Shown piece by piece: positions 25,841 through 34,026 of a stretch of DNA of 64,000 nt (positions are counted from its first letter, which is position 1; each line of letters begins with the position of its first letter). The notes under the pieces were generated by a model. The model was not told where the DNA came from, did no database searches, and was given only the letters and a program-made list of their open reading frames with translations. Origin of the DNA: a bacterium (GTDB lineage: Bacteria > Pseudomonadota > Alphaproteobacteria > Caulobacterales > Hyphomonadaceae); contig WGML01000007.1 of the NCBI GenBank assembly GCA_016125045.1, forward strand, positions 1 through 64,000, read 5' to 3'. Both the position numbers and the translations under genes were made by a program.

Positions 25841-26371
25841 CTATTGCTCCGGAATCTCGTAATACCCTGCAACTTCAAGGGTGACGACGGCGTCGCGGCT
25901 CGACTCATTCTTCAGATACCAGCCATGAATGCCGTCCCAGGGCGCGACGAACTGGCCGTTCTGTCTTGGCGGCCCGTCCTTGGAATAGAACATGAGATCG
26001 CCCACGCCGTCGGCGCGCTTCTCCGTGTGACCGTGGAATTCCGACACGAACAGGCCCGGATGCTCGATCTCGCCGAAGTCGATCGCGTACACGAGCGCAT
26101 CGCCCGCCTTCAGGCTGAGCTTGTATTCTAGATCGCCGCCATTCGCCGGTACGGGAATGCTGATCACGTCCGTCCGCCAGCGCTGAGGCTGGATGCGGAT
26201 CACCCCGTCGCGCAGCGGGTATTCGGCCCATCCATTGACCGCTTCGGGCGGGGCCGGCTCGACGGCGGCGGATGCGGGCGTCTCCGCCGCCACGCCCGCA
26301 TCCGTCGCCCGCTCGCATCCGGCGACGGCTAGCACCATCGCGACGACCGCCGCAGCTCTCTGAATGGTCAT
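25841..26371 (-). CDS. Lipoprotein of unknown function in the TonB-receptor operon
   Basis: The product is 176 residues from ATG 26371, which overlaps the stop of the PepSY gene (ATGA). The leader MTIQRAAAVVAMVLAVAGC is a lipoprotein signal. The mature part is probably a beta-sandwich (YKLSLKAGDALVYAIDFG, then GLFVSEFHGHT and WDGIHGWYLKN), with several His residues that could bind a metal. I do not recognise a named family. It is the last gene of a receptor / PepSY / lipoprotein set, so a role in handling what the receptor imports is inferred. Confidence 0.7.
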   Translation of the reverse strand: MTIQRAAAVVAMVLAVAGCERATDAGVAAETPASAAVEPAPPEAVNGWAEYPLRDGVIRIQPQRWRTDVISIPVPANGGDLEYKLSLKAGDALVYAIDFGEIEHPGLFVSEFHGHTEKRADGVGDLMFYSKDGPPRQNGQFVAPWDGIHGWYLKNESSRDAVVTLEVAGYYEIPEQ

Positions 26372-27885
26372 GCTGAGTCCCTTGCCTTGCGCCCCGATCG
26401 GCTTGCGGCGCGATTCCTGACACGGGGTTTGGCGGGGCGCGACATCCACCACGCCCAAACCCCGACGACGTCCCGGCCAACGCGGGAAAAGGAGAGCCAC
26501 GTCCCGGTGATGCACGCCAGCGTCACCGCGACGAGCAACGGAAGAACCACGATATCCCAGACCGGCCGCCCGCGAATCCCAGGCCAGTCGAACGAGTGGA
26601 AGGCGCTTTCCAGCCAGCGGTAGCGTTTCGCGGTCCCGTCAGCGATCCGCCGCACCTCCCCCGTCGTTGGGTCAACATAGATACGCGTGGCGTCAGCGTC
26701 ACCAAGCTCGATCCGAAACACCGGCAGGGCGACGTCCCGCTTGTGACCGTAATAGTAGGCGTCTTCCGCCTCCTGATGGACCAGATTCGCGCCGCGAAGC
26801 GCGGGCAGGCGGGCCTCCAGAGTCGTCATCAGGTCGTTCGCAAGCAGCGGAGCGACATCCTCGGTCCCGATGCGGACCTGCGAGCCATCCCGCCACCGCA
26901 TGACCGCGAACGGCTCGCCCGCGACCGGCGCCGAGCGCACCTGCACAAGATCGCCCATCTCGGACAAAACACGCGCCACATCGATCATCCGCTTGACGTC
27001 CCGGCCCAGCATCCGCCCCGAAAGGTCCGCCCGGGTCACGGTCGGCCGGCTCTCGAGCAGTCCCCATGGCTGCATGGTGAGCAGGCCGGACGCTGTCCAT
27101 GTGAGCAGCAGCACGCCCACGAAAACGCCCAGCACGTGATGCCACAGCCACATGGGCCGCCTGAAGGGAAACCAGCGGCCGGAGGCTCCGCGCAGCTGAA
27201 GGAAACCGACGATCAGCCCGGTCACGGTCAGGAAGACGCCAAGCAGGCTCGACCAGATGACGACCTGATACCAGGCCGCCTGATTTTCCCGCAGCATCGT
27301 CGGGTAGAGCCAGTGCGGGATCGCCCCGAACCAGGACAGCAAGCGCTCGCGAGGACGAGCGTCCTGCGCCACACGGCCGGTTTCGCCGTTGATGTACACA
27401 AAGGTCGCGCCCGGATCGTCGAAGGTCGCGCGCCAGAGCGGGGCCTCGCGCTTCCATATGGAGATGCTCCACTGATCCAATCGGATCGGCTCAACCGACG
27501 TGACTCTCCCCGCGATCAGGTTCGCGTCGGCGAAACGCTGCGCCACATCGCCCACCGCCTCAGCATCGAGTGGCGCGCGCGTCGCTCCACTGTCGAGGCT
27601 CAGCAGCAGGCGTCCATCGTCGGTGCGAACATGCGCGACGGGGGCGCCGTCCACCATCTCGACTTCGAAGGACTGCACGAGATCCGCGTCGGCCAACGGC
27701 CACAGGCTCGCGTCCGCGACGCGCGAAAGGTCGAGGCGCTCAAGGCCGGCGACCCGCTCATCCGGCGTCGTCTCGGGGAAGCCCTGGTACATCATGACGA
27801 AGCCGGAGAGGCACCAGATCGTCATCAGGAGGCCGAGGCCCACCCCGAGATAACGATGCACGATGATCAGGCTCTTCAGCATCAT
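26368..27885 (-). CDS. PepSY-domain inner-membrane protein
   Basis: The product is 505 residues. It starts with a membrane helix (IIVHRYLGVGLGLLMTIWCL), then a periplasmic region, two helices at about 205-230 and 255-285, a second periplasmic PepSY-like region (VFRIELGDADATRIYVDPTTG), and a last helix near 440-465. Proteins of this type often sit beside TonB-dependent receptors, and some reduce ferric siderophores. The neighbours are the receptor gene 71 bases upstream and an overlapping lipoprotein gene downstream. A reductase role is an inference from context. Confidence 0.85.
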   Translation of the reverse strand: MMLKSLIIVHRYLGVGLGLLMTIWCLSGFVMMYQGFPETTPDERVAGLERLDLSRVADASLWPLADADLVQSFEVEMVDGAPVAHVRTDDGRLLLSLDSGATRAPLDAEAVGDVAQRFADANLIAGRVTSVEPIRLDQWSISIWKREAPLWRATFDDPGATFVYINGETGRVAQDARPRERLLSWFGAIPHWLYPTMLRENQAAWYQVVIWSSLLGVFLTVTGLIVGFLQLRGASGRWFPFRRPMWLWHHVLGVFVGVLLLTWTASGLLTMQPWGLLESRPTVTRADLSGRMLGRDVKRMIDVARVLSEMGDLVQVRSAPVAGEPFAVMRWRDGSQVRIGTEDVAPLLANDLMTTLEARLPALRGANLVHQEAEDAYYYGHKRDVALPVFRIELGDADATRIYVDPTTGEVRRIADGTAKRYRWLESAFHSFDWPGIRGRPVWDIVVLPLLVAVTLACITGTWLSFSRVGRDVVGVWAWWMSRPAKPRVRNRAASRSGRKARDSA

Positions 27886-27956
27886 GGTCCTGAAGACAAA
27901 CGGGCTCCGCGAGCCAACGCGGGATGCATGTCCCTCGCGACGGCCGCCCGAGCCTC

Positions 27957-30023
27957 TCAGAATGCGTAGCTGTAGGCGAGGTGGAATGTCTGCGGTTGGC
28001 CGCGGTTCGCGAACAGGAAGCGCTGGGTCGATCCGTCGATCAGCGTCGAACTCACGCGGGTGGCGTAATCTTCGTCAAACAGGTTGGCGATCCGGGCGGT
28101 CAGCTTGTGGGTCTCCTCCGCGTCGAGGAACATATGCGCCGCAAGATCGACCACGACATAGTCGCCATAGTTCTGCGACCCGAACCCCGCCACATTCGAC
28201 CGTTGCTCCCCCGTCCACAGCAGGGAGAGATCGGCGCCCCAGCGTCCGGCGTTGTAGCTGCCTGACACTTTGGCGAAATCGGTCGGAATCCGCGCGAGCT
28301 GATTGGCCGAACCCTCCATTTTCGTGTCGGTGTGGGTGTAGCTTGCAACCGCCGTCAGGCCGTTGCCGAAATCCGCCGTTCCGAGAAGCTCGAAGCCCCG
28401 CACCTCCACCTCGCCACCGACATTGGTGTAGTAGCCGTTGAGGAAGAACTCGTTCACCGGCGTTGACGGATCGGGATCGACCTGCAGGTTCGGATAGAGC
28501 GCATCGAACTCGGCGAGGCTCACGAAATCTGCAAAACCGATCAGGTTGGAGATGTTGCGCGCGAAATAGGTCGCCTGCCAGCCCAGGGCCGGGCCGACCG
28601 CCGGGGACTGCTCGCCGCCGAGGGAGACATTCAGATTCTCGCTTTCTTCCGCCTCCAGATCCGCCCGGCCGAGCGTCGAGAAGGGATCGACCGCATAGAG
28701 TTGCTCCGCCGTCGGCAGCAGGAACGACGTACCGACATTCGCCTGTCCGTAGAGCCAGCCGGTGAAATCGTATCGGCCCGACGCATTCCACACGGTCTTT
28801 GAGGTCCCGCCGGTCTCATTGTAGCGCACGCCCAACGCAAAGGCGCCGTTCTTGATCAGATCGTCGGAGGATCGCAGCTGACCGAAGACGGCGTGCACAT
28901 CTTCTTCCTGCTCTGCGATGAGCAGCACGTCATCTCTGCCGGAATACTGCTGGAAGTCGTAGCCGACGACATACTCGAACGGTCCGCCCGGCGTGATCTC
29001 GGCGATCGCGTTGATCCCCTTGTCCTCATAGCCCCAGAAGGTCTGGTCATCGAGCACCACCTGGCCGGATCCGAGCGGCAGGCGGTTGTTGATGGTGGTG
29101 TAGTTTGAATCCCAGTCGTGCCAGTAGCCCTTCACCTGGAAGCGCAGCATATCCGACGCGTCGAGATTGACCCCGAGGCTGGCGATATCTTCGTCGCGTT
29201 CGTTCTTCGAGTAGGCTGTCAGCCGCGCCCCCGGATAGTCGAGGCGTGCATCGGTGTGGTGATATCGGGCGTCGACGCTCAGCCGCTGCGTCAGTTCGAG
29301 GCGATACTTCGCTCCGATGGAGTTCACATCATAGCTGCGATCGCGGTCGGTCGCGGACGGCTGGACCACATCATAGGCGGGAAACCCGTCAGACTTGTCC
29401 TGGCTTGCGTACAGGACGTAATTCCCCGCCCCCGCCTTGCCGCGGACATAGGCATCGAGGTGCAGCGAGTTGTTGGTGTCGCCCCCGATCGTCGCCTGAC
29501 CATTGAACGCGTCGGTGTAGCCGCGCGTCACGACATTGATCACGCCCGCTCCGGCCTGCGTACCATAGAACAGGCTCTGCCCGCCCTTCAGCACCTCGAT
29601 CCGCTCGATCATGGCGGAGGGCAGCGTGTCCGTGATGGTGCCGGAGTAGAGCCGGTTGTTGATCCGCACGCCGTCCACCAGGAAGAGCATGTCCTGGGTG
29701 CGGGAGCCCTGAAGCGAGATGTCGAGATAGCTGAACGGACCGCCCCTCGGCGCCAGAAAGAGGCCCGGTACCTCCATCTGCAGCACCTGGCTCGCGTCGA
29801 CAAAGCCCTGATTGCGGATCTCCTCGGTTGTGACGGTCGACAGGTCCGATCCGTATTTCGCAAGCTCCTGCGGCTGCGTCTCCTCGATCGTGGTCCCGAC
29901 GATGACGACGGTGTCGCGCCCCGCATCTGGGCCGCTCGTCTGCGCCATCGCGCCTGGCGCGAGGCAGACCGCCGCCCCGCCGGCGCTCGCCAGCAGGAAC
30001 GTTCTAAGATACTGTCGGATCAT
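27957..30023 (-). CDS. TonB-dependent outer-membrane receptor
   Basis: The product is 688 residues. A signal peptide ends near AMAQ (about residue 28). A TonB-box-like DTVVIVG follows, then the plug domain (residues 40-160; VLQMEVPGLFL, MLFLVDGVRINN, IERIEVLKGG) and a 22-strand barrel ending in Phe (FHLAYSYAF), the signal for outer-membrane assembly. Size and plug sequence are closer to BtuB/colicin-I-receptor types than to large sugar receptors. The substrate is not determined; a metal complex is likely given the PepSY neighbour. It is first in its operon. Confidence 0.9.
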   Translation of the reverse strand: MIRQYLRTFLLASAGGAAVCLAPGAMAQTSGPDAGRDTVVIVGTTIEETQPQELAKYGSDLSTVTTEEIRNQGFVDASQVLQMEVPGLFLAPRGGPFSYLDISLQGSRTQDMLFLVDGVRINNRLYSGTITDTLPSAMIERIEVLKGGQSLFYGTQAGAGVINVVTRGYTDAFNGQATIGGDTNNSLHLDAYVRGKAGAGNYVLYASQDKSDGFPAYDVVQPSATDRDRSYDVNSIGAKYRLELTQRLSVDARYHHTDARLDYPGARLTAYSKNERDEDIASLGVNLDASDMLRFQVKGYWHDWDSNYTTINNRLPLGSGQVVLDDQTFWGYEDKGINAIAEITPGGPFEYVVGYDFQQYSGRDDVLLIAEQEEDVHAVFGQLRSSDDLIKNGAFALGVRYNETGGTSKTVWNASGRYDFTGWLYGQANVGTSFLLPTAEQLYAVDPFSTLGRADLEAEESENLNVSLGGEQSPAVGPALGWQATYFARNISNLIGFADFVSLAEFDALYPNLQVDPDPSTPVNEFFLNGYYTNVGGEVEVRGFELLGTADFGNGLTAVASYTHTDTKMEGSANQLARIPTDFAKVSGSYNAGRWGADLSLLWTGEQRSNVAGFGSQNYGDYVVVDLAAHMFLDAEETHKLTARIANLFDEDYATRVSSTLIDGSTQRFLFANRGQPQTFHLAYSYAF

Positions 30024-30118
30024 TCGTCGCCGCTCGAAACTGTCGCCTGGGCCTGGCCGATGCTGTCGCCCGTCTTCGAGTGGAGAGGGTCGGCTTGCCT
30101 TGCGAAAGGTGAATTACC

Positions 30119-30135
30119 GTAACTCGCTGCGTTAC
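30119..30135. promoter_or_regulatory. Short inverted repeat upstream of the TonB receptor
   Basis: GTAAC (30119-30123), seven bases, GTTAC (30131-30135), with a further GTTACA repeat just to the right. It lies about 100 bases before the receptor start and could be an operator. The short arms make chance occurrence possible. Confidence 0.2.
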
Positions 30136-30172
30136 AGGGGGGTTACACCAGCGCTACACGCCGCCGCACGGG

Positions 30173-32170
30173 CTAGAGCCGCTCCCGCAGCACCTGCCGC
30201 GCCGCCCGCAGCGTGTGAGCCGCCTCCACACCCGCAAGCAGCGCCGGCGCCGTCACCGGAAACAGGGAGCGGATGGCGCCCTCGCGCCAGAAGGCGTCGC
30301 GGATCAACCCCGGACGCGCCGCAAGACGGGGCCGCCTGCGAGCGCGGCCGCCCGATGCTCCCCCCGGGATCACCTGTTGCGAGGCATCGAGCCCGAAGTC
30401 GAACGAGCGCTCCCCGACGTCGAGCGCAGCGATGTCAGCGCGGTTCGGCCGGGTCAGCGAACGCTTCAGCCGGACCCAGGCGGCCCGTGACCGTGCCGGT
30501 TGGTCACCAAGCGTCTCGGGCGACAGCGTGTCGAGATAGGACATCGCGCCCGCCATCAACCCGCCGGGCGTAGGCTTAAGCCGTTCCTCCCACCCCGGCG
30601 TCTCAAGGTTGCAGATGACGCCGCCATTCCCGGTCTCCCGATAGAGCTGCACGCTCTCCAGGTCCGGCTCGAAGAGCGATTCGAAGAGATGCCAGTAGCG
30701 CAGCATCGATGACCGGATGCGCCAGGGCGCATACTTGTCCTCCTCGCCGGCGAGCCCGATCGTGAAGTCGAAATGCCGGGTCGGGAGCCGCTTGTAGTTG
30801 GCTCTCGCGATCATCACCGATGTCCAGTCGATGTCGGGGGCCCCCGCCTGAAGAAAGGCGCCGGTGGAGCCGAACAGCCCGGTGTCGCACAGCAGCAGCG
30901 CCGTTCGGTCTCCCCGCAGATCGTCGATGTGGCGCCGCAGCAGCCTTGCCTGCTCCTCGACGATGCGCGCGACCTCACGACCGCTTTCAGTGCCGCGCAT
31001 CAACGCCTCGAACCGCGCCATCGCGAACGGCTCAAGCCAGGCAGGGTCCTTTGATGGGTCCACTCCGGAGAGCGCCTTCGCCACATCCGCATGAGTGCGC
31101 AGGCGGGGCTCATGGAGCAACTCCCCTTCCGCCGCTGACGGGTTCTTGACGATGGTCAGCCGGATCGCCGCGAGCCTCGACACCATGAAGTCGGCCTTGA
31201 AGACCGGACAGGAAAGCCCCGTGCGTTCCAGATAGCGGTCGAACGCCCGCCTCATCGCGAGCCCGCCACGGGCGCAGAACAGGGCCGCCGTGTCGTGACG
31301 GTCGGGGATGAGGCTGAAATAGCTCCAATACATCCAGCAGATGTCCGCGAGCACAGGCCCGAGCACGTCGCGGCCATAGGCTTCCGGCGTCGCCTCAGCG
31401 GGTTTGGGCGCGGGAGCGGACGGCGTCACCACCGCCCCAATTCTGGCGATCGCGGTGTCGACCTTCCGCCCGATCAGATGAAGCCGGCTGCGGGGAATGA
31501 GCCCCGCGACCACTCCTGCGGCCCTTGCGCGCTTCACGTCGGCGACCCTGTCATCGCCGAAATGGAGGATCCGCTCCGGGGACACGCCTTCGCGCGCCGC
31601 CACCTCGACGAAGGCGCCGCCGCCGCGCTTCGTGAAGCCGAGTTCGGCGCTGGTGTAGACGTGGTCCACGACCTCCCCGCCCGCGACGTCGCGAATGAGG
31701 TCGGACAGCACGTCGGGCATGTACATCGTGTCTGAGAGCGCGATCACCCGCTTGCCGGCCGCCCGCAACGCGCGGATATCCGCGACGAGGGCCGTGTTGG
31801 GCCGAAGATTCAGCCGTTCGACCCGCAGCTCCGCATGGGCGAGCCGTTCGGCGAGCTCGGCCCCTCCGCCAACAGCGCCAACGGCGGCGCGGATCACTTC
31901 GTCCTGCCGGATGTCGGAACCGATCCGCGCGCCCCGCAGCGCCGCATAGCCGATGCGCTGCGCCTCGACCCTCGCGATGCGCAGCGCCCGCCCGCCTGAC
32001 ACCATCGCGTTCGCCGCGGCGAGCCTTCGCGGTTCGCTCGACAGGTTCCGCAGCAACAGCGTGTCGAACACGTCGAATGAGAGGATGCCCGCCCGCTCGA
32101 TGTCCTGATGCCGGTTACGCAGCGCGCGCGACCTCAGGCGCAACTCGCTGGGAAGCGCTGTTCGCTCCAC
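30173..32170 (-). CDS. Large HAD-superfamily hydrolase-like protein
   Basis: The product is 665 residues from a GTG at 32170, preceded by AGGTGG. An upstream in-frame start at 32365 would add 65 residues of low-complexity sequence and is thought less likely. The HAD motifs are FDVFDTLLLR (nucleophile D33), then SDTMYM and HFGDDRVADVKRA. The +2 position after the nucleophile is Phe, as in dehalogenase-like and not phosphatase-like HADs. About 350 residues beyond the HAD domain are of unknown fold. Relatives occur in polysaccharide and glycan gene clusters, but no such cluster is seen here. It stands alone between the receptor and EAL genes. Confidence 0.65.
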   Translation of the reverse strand: MERTALPSELRLRSRALRNRHQDIERAGILSFDVFDTLLLRNLSSEPRRLAAANAMVSGGRALRIARVEAQRIGYAALRGARIGSDIRQDEVIRAAVGAVGGGAELAERLAHAELRVERLNLRPNTALVADIRALRAAGKRVIALSDTMYMPDVLSDLIRDVAGGEVVDHVYTSAELGFTKRGGGAFVEVAAREGVSPERILHFGDDRVADVKRARAAGVVAGLIPRSRLHLIGRKVDTAIARIGAVVTPSAPAPKPAEATPEAYGRDVLGPVLADICWMYWSYFSLIPDRHDTAALFCARGGLAMRRAFDRYLERTGLSCPVFKADFMVSRLAAIRLTIVKNPSAAEGELLHEPRLRTHADVAKALSGVDPSKDPAWLEPFAMARFEALMRGTESGREVARIVEEQARLLRRHIDDLRGDRTALLLCDTGLFGSTGAFLQAGAPDIDWTSVMIARANYKRLPTRHFDFTIGLAGEEDKYAPWRIRSSMLRYWHLFESLFEPDLESVQLYRETGNGGVICNLETPGWEERLKPTPGGLMAGAMSYLDTLSPETLGDQPARSRAAWVRLKRSLTRPNRADIAALDVGERSFDFGLDASQQVIPGGASGGRARRRPRLAARPGLIRDAFWREGAIRSLFPVTAPALLAGVEAAHTLRAARQVLRERL

Positions 32171-32460
32171 GTCTGGACCACCTGCTCTCGCCAAGGCGCC
32201 GCCCCTCCCCTGTGTGCAACTCCATTCCGCGCTCACGCCCGGAGAAGGGGGGCCGGCTGGAATCCCCGGAGCGCTCACGCTGCATCTCGCGTGCTCCGGA
32301 CCAGACTTAGATTGCGCCGTCGCATCGAACGGGGAGTGGGTCAAGTCGTTTCGGTCATTCCCCACGCAGCCGCGAATCGACAGCCCACCCTTTGAGCAGC
32401 AACCCCTGTGATGAGGCCAATCTTAGGCTGTGGTTAGCTTCATTCTGATACTTTAGTTTC

Positions 32461-33852
32461 ATGATCCGTGACTTGCGTCAGCTTGTAGGCGCGCGACGGC
32501 GGCCCGATGATCCATGCGACTTTACCGGCATCGAGCCCGGCGAAGGCGCCGGAGGGGGCGACGCCATGCGTGTTCAGTCCCGCCGGGTGCTCCTCTCCCG
32601 GATCGACGTGCTGCGTCTTGCACCGGAGGGCGCTTGCGTTGCGGCGATCGGTGTCGACCGCTTCACCCGGGTCCGCGGCGCGATCGGCTATGACCTCGCC
32701 GAGCGGCTGATCGCCAGCCTCGCCGCCCGCGCCGGCGACCTGGTTGGGGTCGACAACATCGCCCGCCTCGCACCCGATTCCTTGGGCGTGGTGTTCCAGC
32801 CGTTCGACCAGGCCGAACGCTCCATCCACAGCGTGCTGTCGGATCTCGCCATCGCGCTGGAGCAGCCCGTCGACGTCGCCGGGGTGCCGATCAGCGTTCA
32901 CGTTTCGATCGGCTATGCGCTTTCGACGACCCTGCAGCCCGCACAGGATCAGCTCCAGCACGCCGAAATCGCCCTCGACCAGAGCCGGGAGCAGCGCGCC
33001 CGCGTCGTGCGGTTCAGCGCCGAGGATTATGGCGACCCGATGCGCCGGATCCTGCTCATGCGCGACCTTCGCGGCGGCATCGATCGCGGCGAGCTGCGCC
33101 TGCACTACCAGCTGCAGGTCGACACCCGCACCGGCGCCGTCACTGGGGCCGAAGCGCTGGTTCGATGGCGCCATCCCCAGCACGGCTCCGTTCCGCCGGA
33201 TGAGTTCATTCCGATGGCGGAGGAAACCGGCGAAATCCGCGAGCTGACCGACTGGGTCCTCGACCAGGCGATCATGGATTCCATCGTCCTTGCGGAAGCC
33301 GGCTGGCCGATTCGCATCGGCGTCAACCTGTCCGGCCGGCTTATTTCCGATGATGAGTTCGCCGATCTGACGCTGGAGCGGCTCGCCCGCGCCCAGGGCC
33401 GGCTGACCTTCGAGATCACCGAAACCTCGATCATCCACGATCAGGACCGGGCCCTCGCCAACATGAAGGCGTTCGCCGAAGCAGGCGCCCGCATCGCCAT
33501 CGATGACTACGGATCGGGCCTGTCGTCGCTCGCCTACATCCAGCAGTTTCCCGCCCATGAGCTGAAGATCGATCGGCAGTTCATCTCCCGGCTCACCCAG
33601 AGCCACAAGGACCCGCTCCTCGTGCGCTCTTCGATCGAGCTTGCGCACGCCCTCGAGTTTGACGTCGTCGCCGAGGGCGTCGAGGACGCAGGGTCCCTCG
33701 CGCTCCTGCGCATGATGGGATGCGACCAGGTCCAGGGTTATTTCATCGGCCGCCCGATGCCGCTCGGCGAACTCTTCGCCTATCTCGATCGCGGCGCCGG
33801 CGGCGAGGCGCTCAGCACGCCGCTGCGCATCGGGGCGATCTGGAGCGACTGA
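32461..33852 (+). CDS. Cyclic-di-GMP phosphodiesterase (EAL) with degenerate GGDEF domain
   Basis: The product is 463 residues as given. An internal ATG at 32566 has a much better ribosome site (GGAGGGGG) and may be the true start. The first domain (about 45-195) is GGDEF-like, but the signature is replaced by RLAPDSLGVVF, so it cannot make c-di-GMP. The EAL domain (about 200-445) keeps GAEALVRWRHP, NLSGR, FEITET, IAIDDYGSG, ELKIDR, VAEGVED and QGYFIGRP, so it should hydrolyse c-di-GMP. It has no membrane segment and is cytosolic. It is divergent from the HAD gene and monocistronic. Confidence 0.85.
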   Translation: MIRDLRQLVGARRRPDDPCDFTGIEPGEGAGGGDAMRVQSRRVLLSRIDVLRLAPEGACVAAIGVDRFTRVRGAIGYDLAERLIASLAARAGDLVGVDNIARLAPDSLGVVFQPFDQAERSIHSVLSDLAIALEQPVDVAGVPISVHVSIGYALSTTLQPAQDQLQHAEIALDQSREQRARVVRFSAEDYGDPMRRILLMRDLRGGIDRGELRLHYQLQVDTRTGAVTGAEALVRWRHPQHGSVPPDEFIPMAEETGEIRELTDWVLDQAIMDSIVLAEAGWPIRIGVNLSGRLISDDEFADLTLERLARAQGRLTFEITETSIIHDQDRALANMKAFAEAGARIAIDDYGSGLSSLAYIQQFPAHELKIDRQFISRLTQSHKDPLLVRSSIELAHALEFDVVAEGVEDAGSLALLRMMGCDQVQGYFIGRPMPLGELFAYLDRGAGGEALSTPLRIGAIWSD

Positions 33853-34026
33853 CCGTCAATAAGGCGTCTCCGCCCCTTCCGATAAATCTCTCATCAATAC
33901 TTAATTTACCATAGTTTACGCCGATTAATTTCCATTGAATTTGAACAAACGCGGGAACAGAGCCTAAATCTCTGTCGTCTATGTTGGCGGTATAGAAACG
34001 ACAACCGTGCCAACGGGACGAGACCA

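Noticed and set aside
30024..30172. Possible cobalamin riboswitch upstream of the TonB receptor
   Set aside because: The gap is only about 150 bases and lacks the B12-box and the conserved helices.
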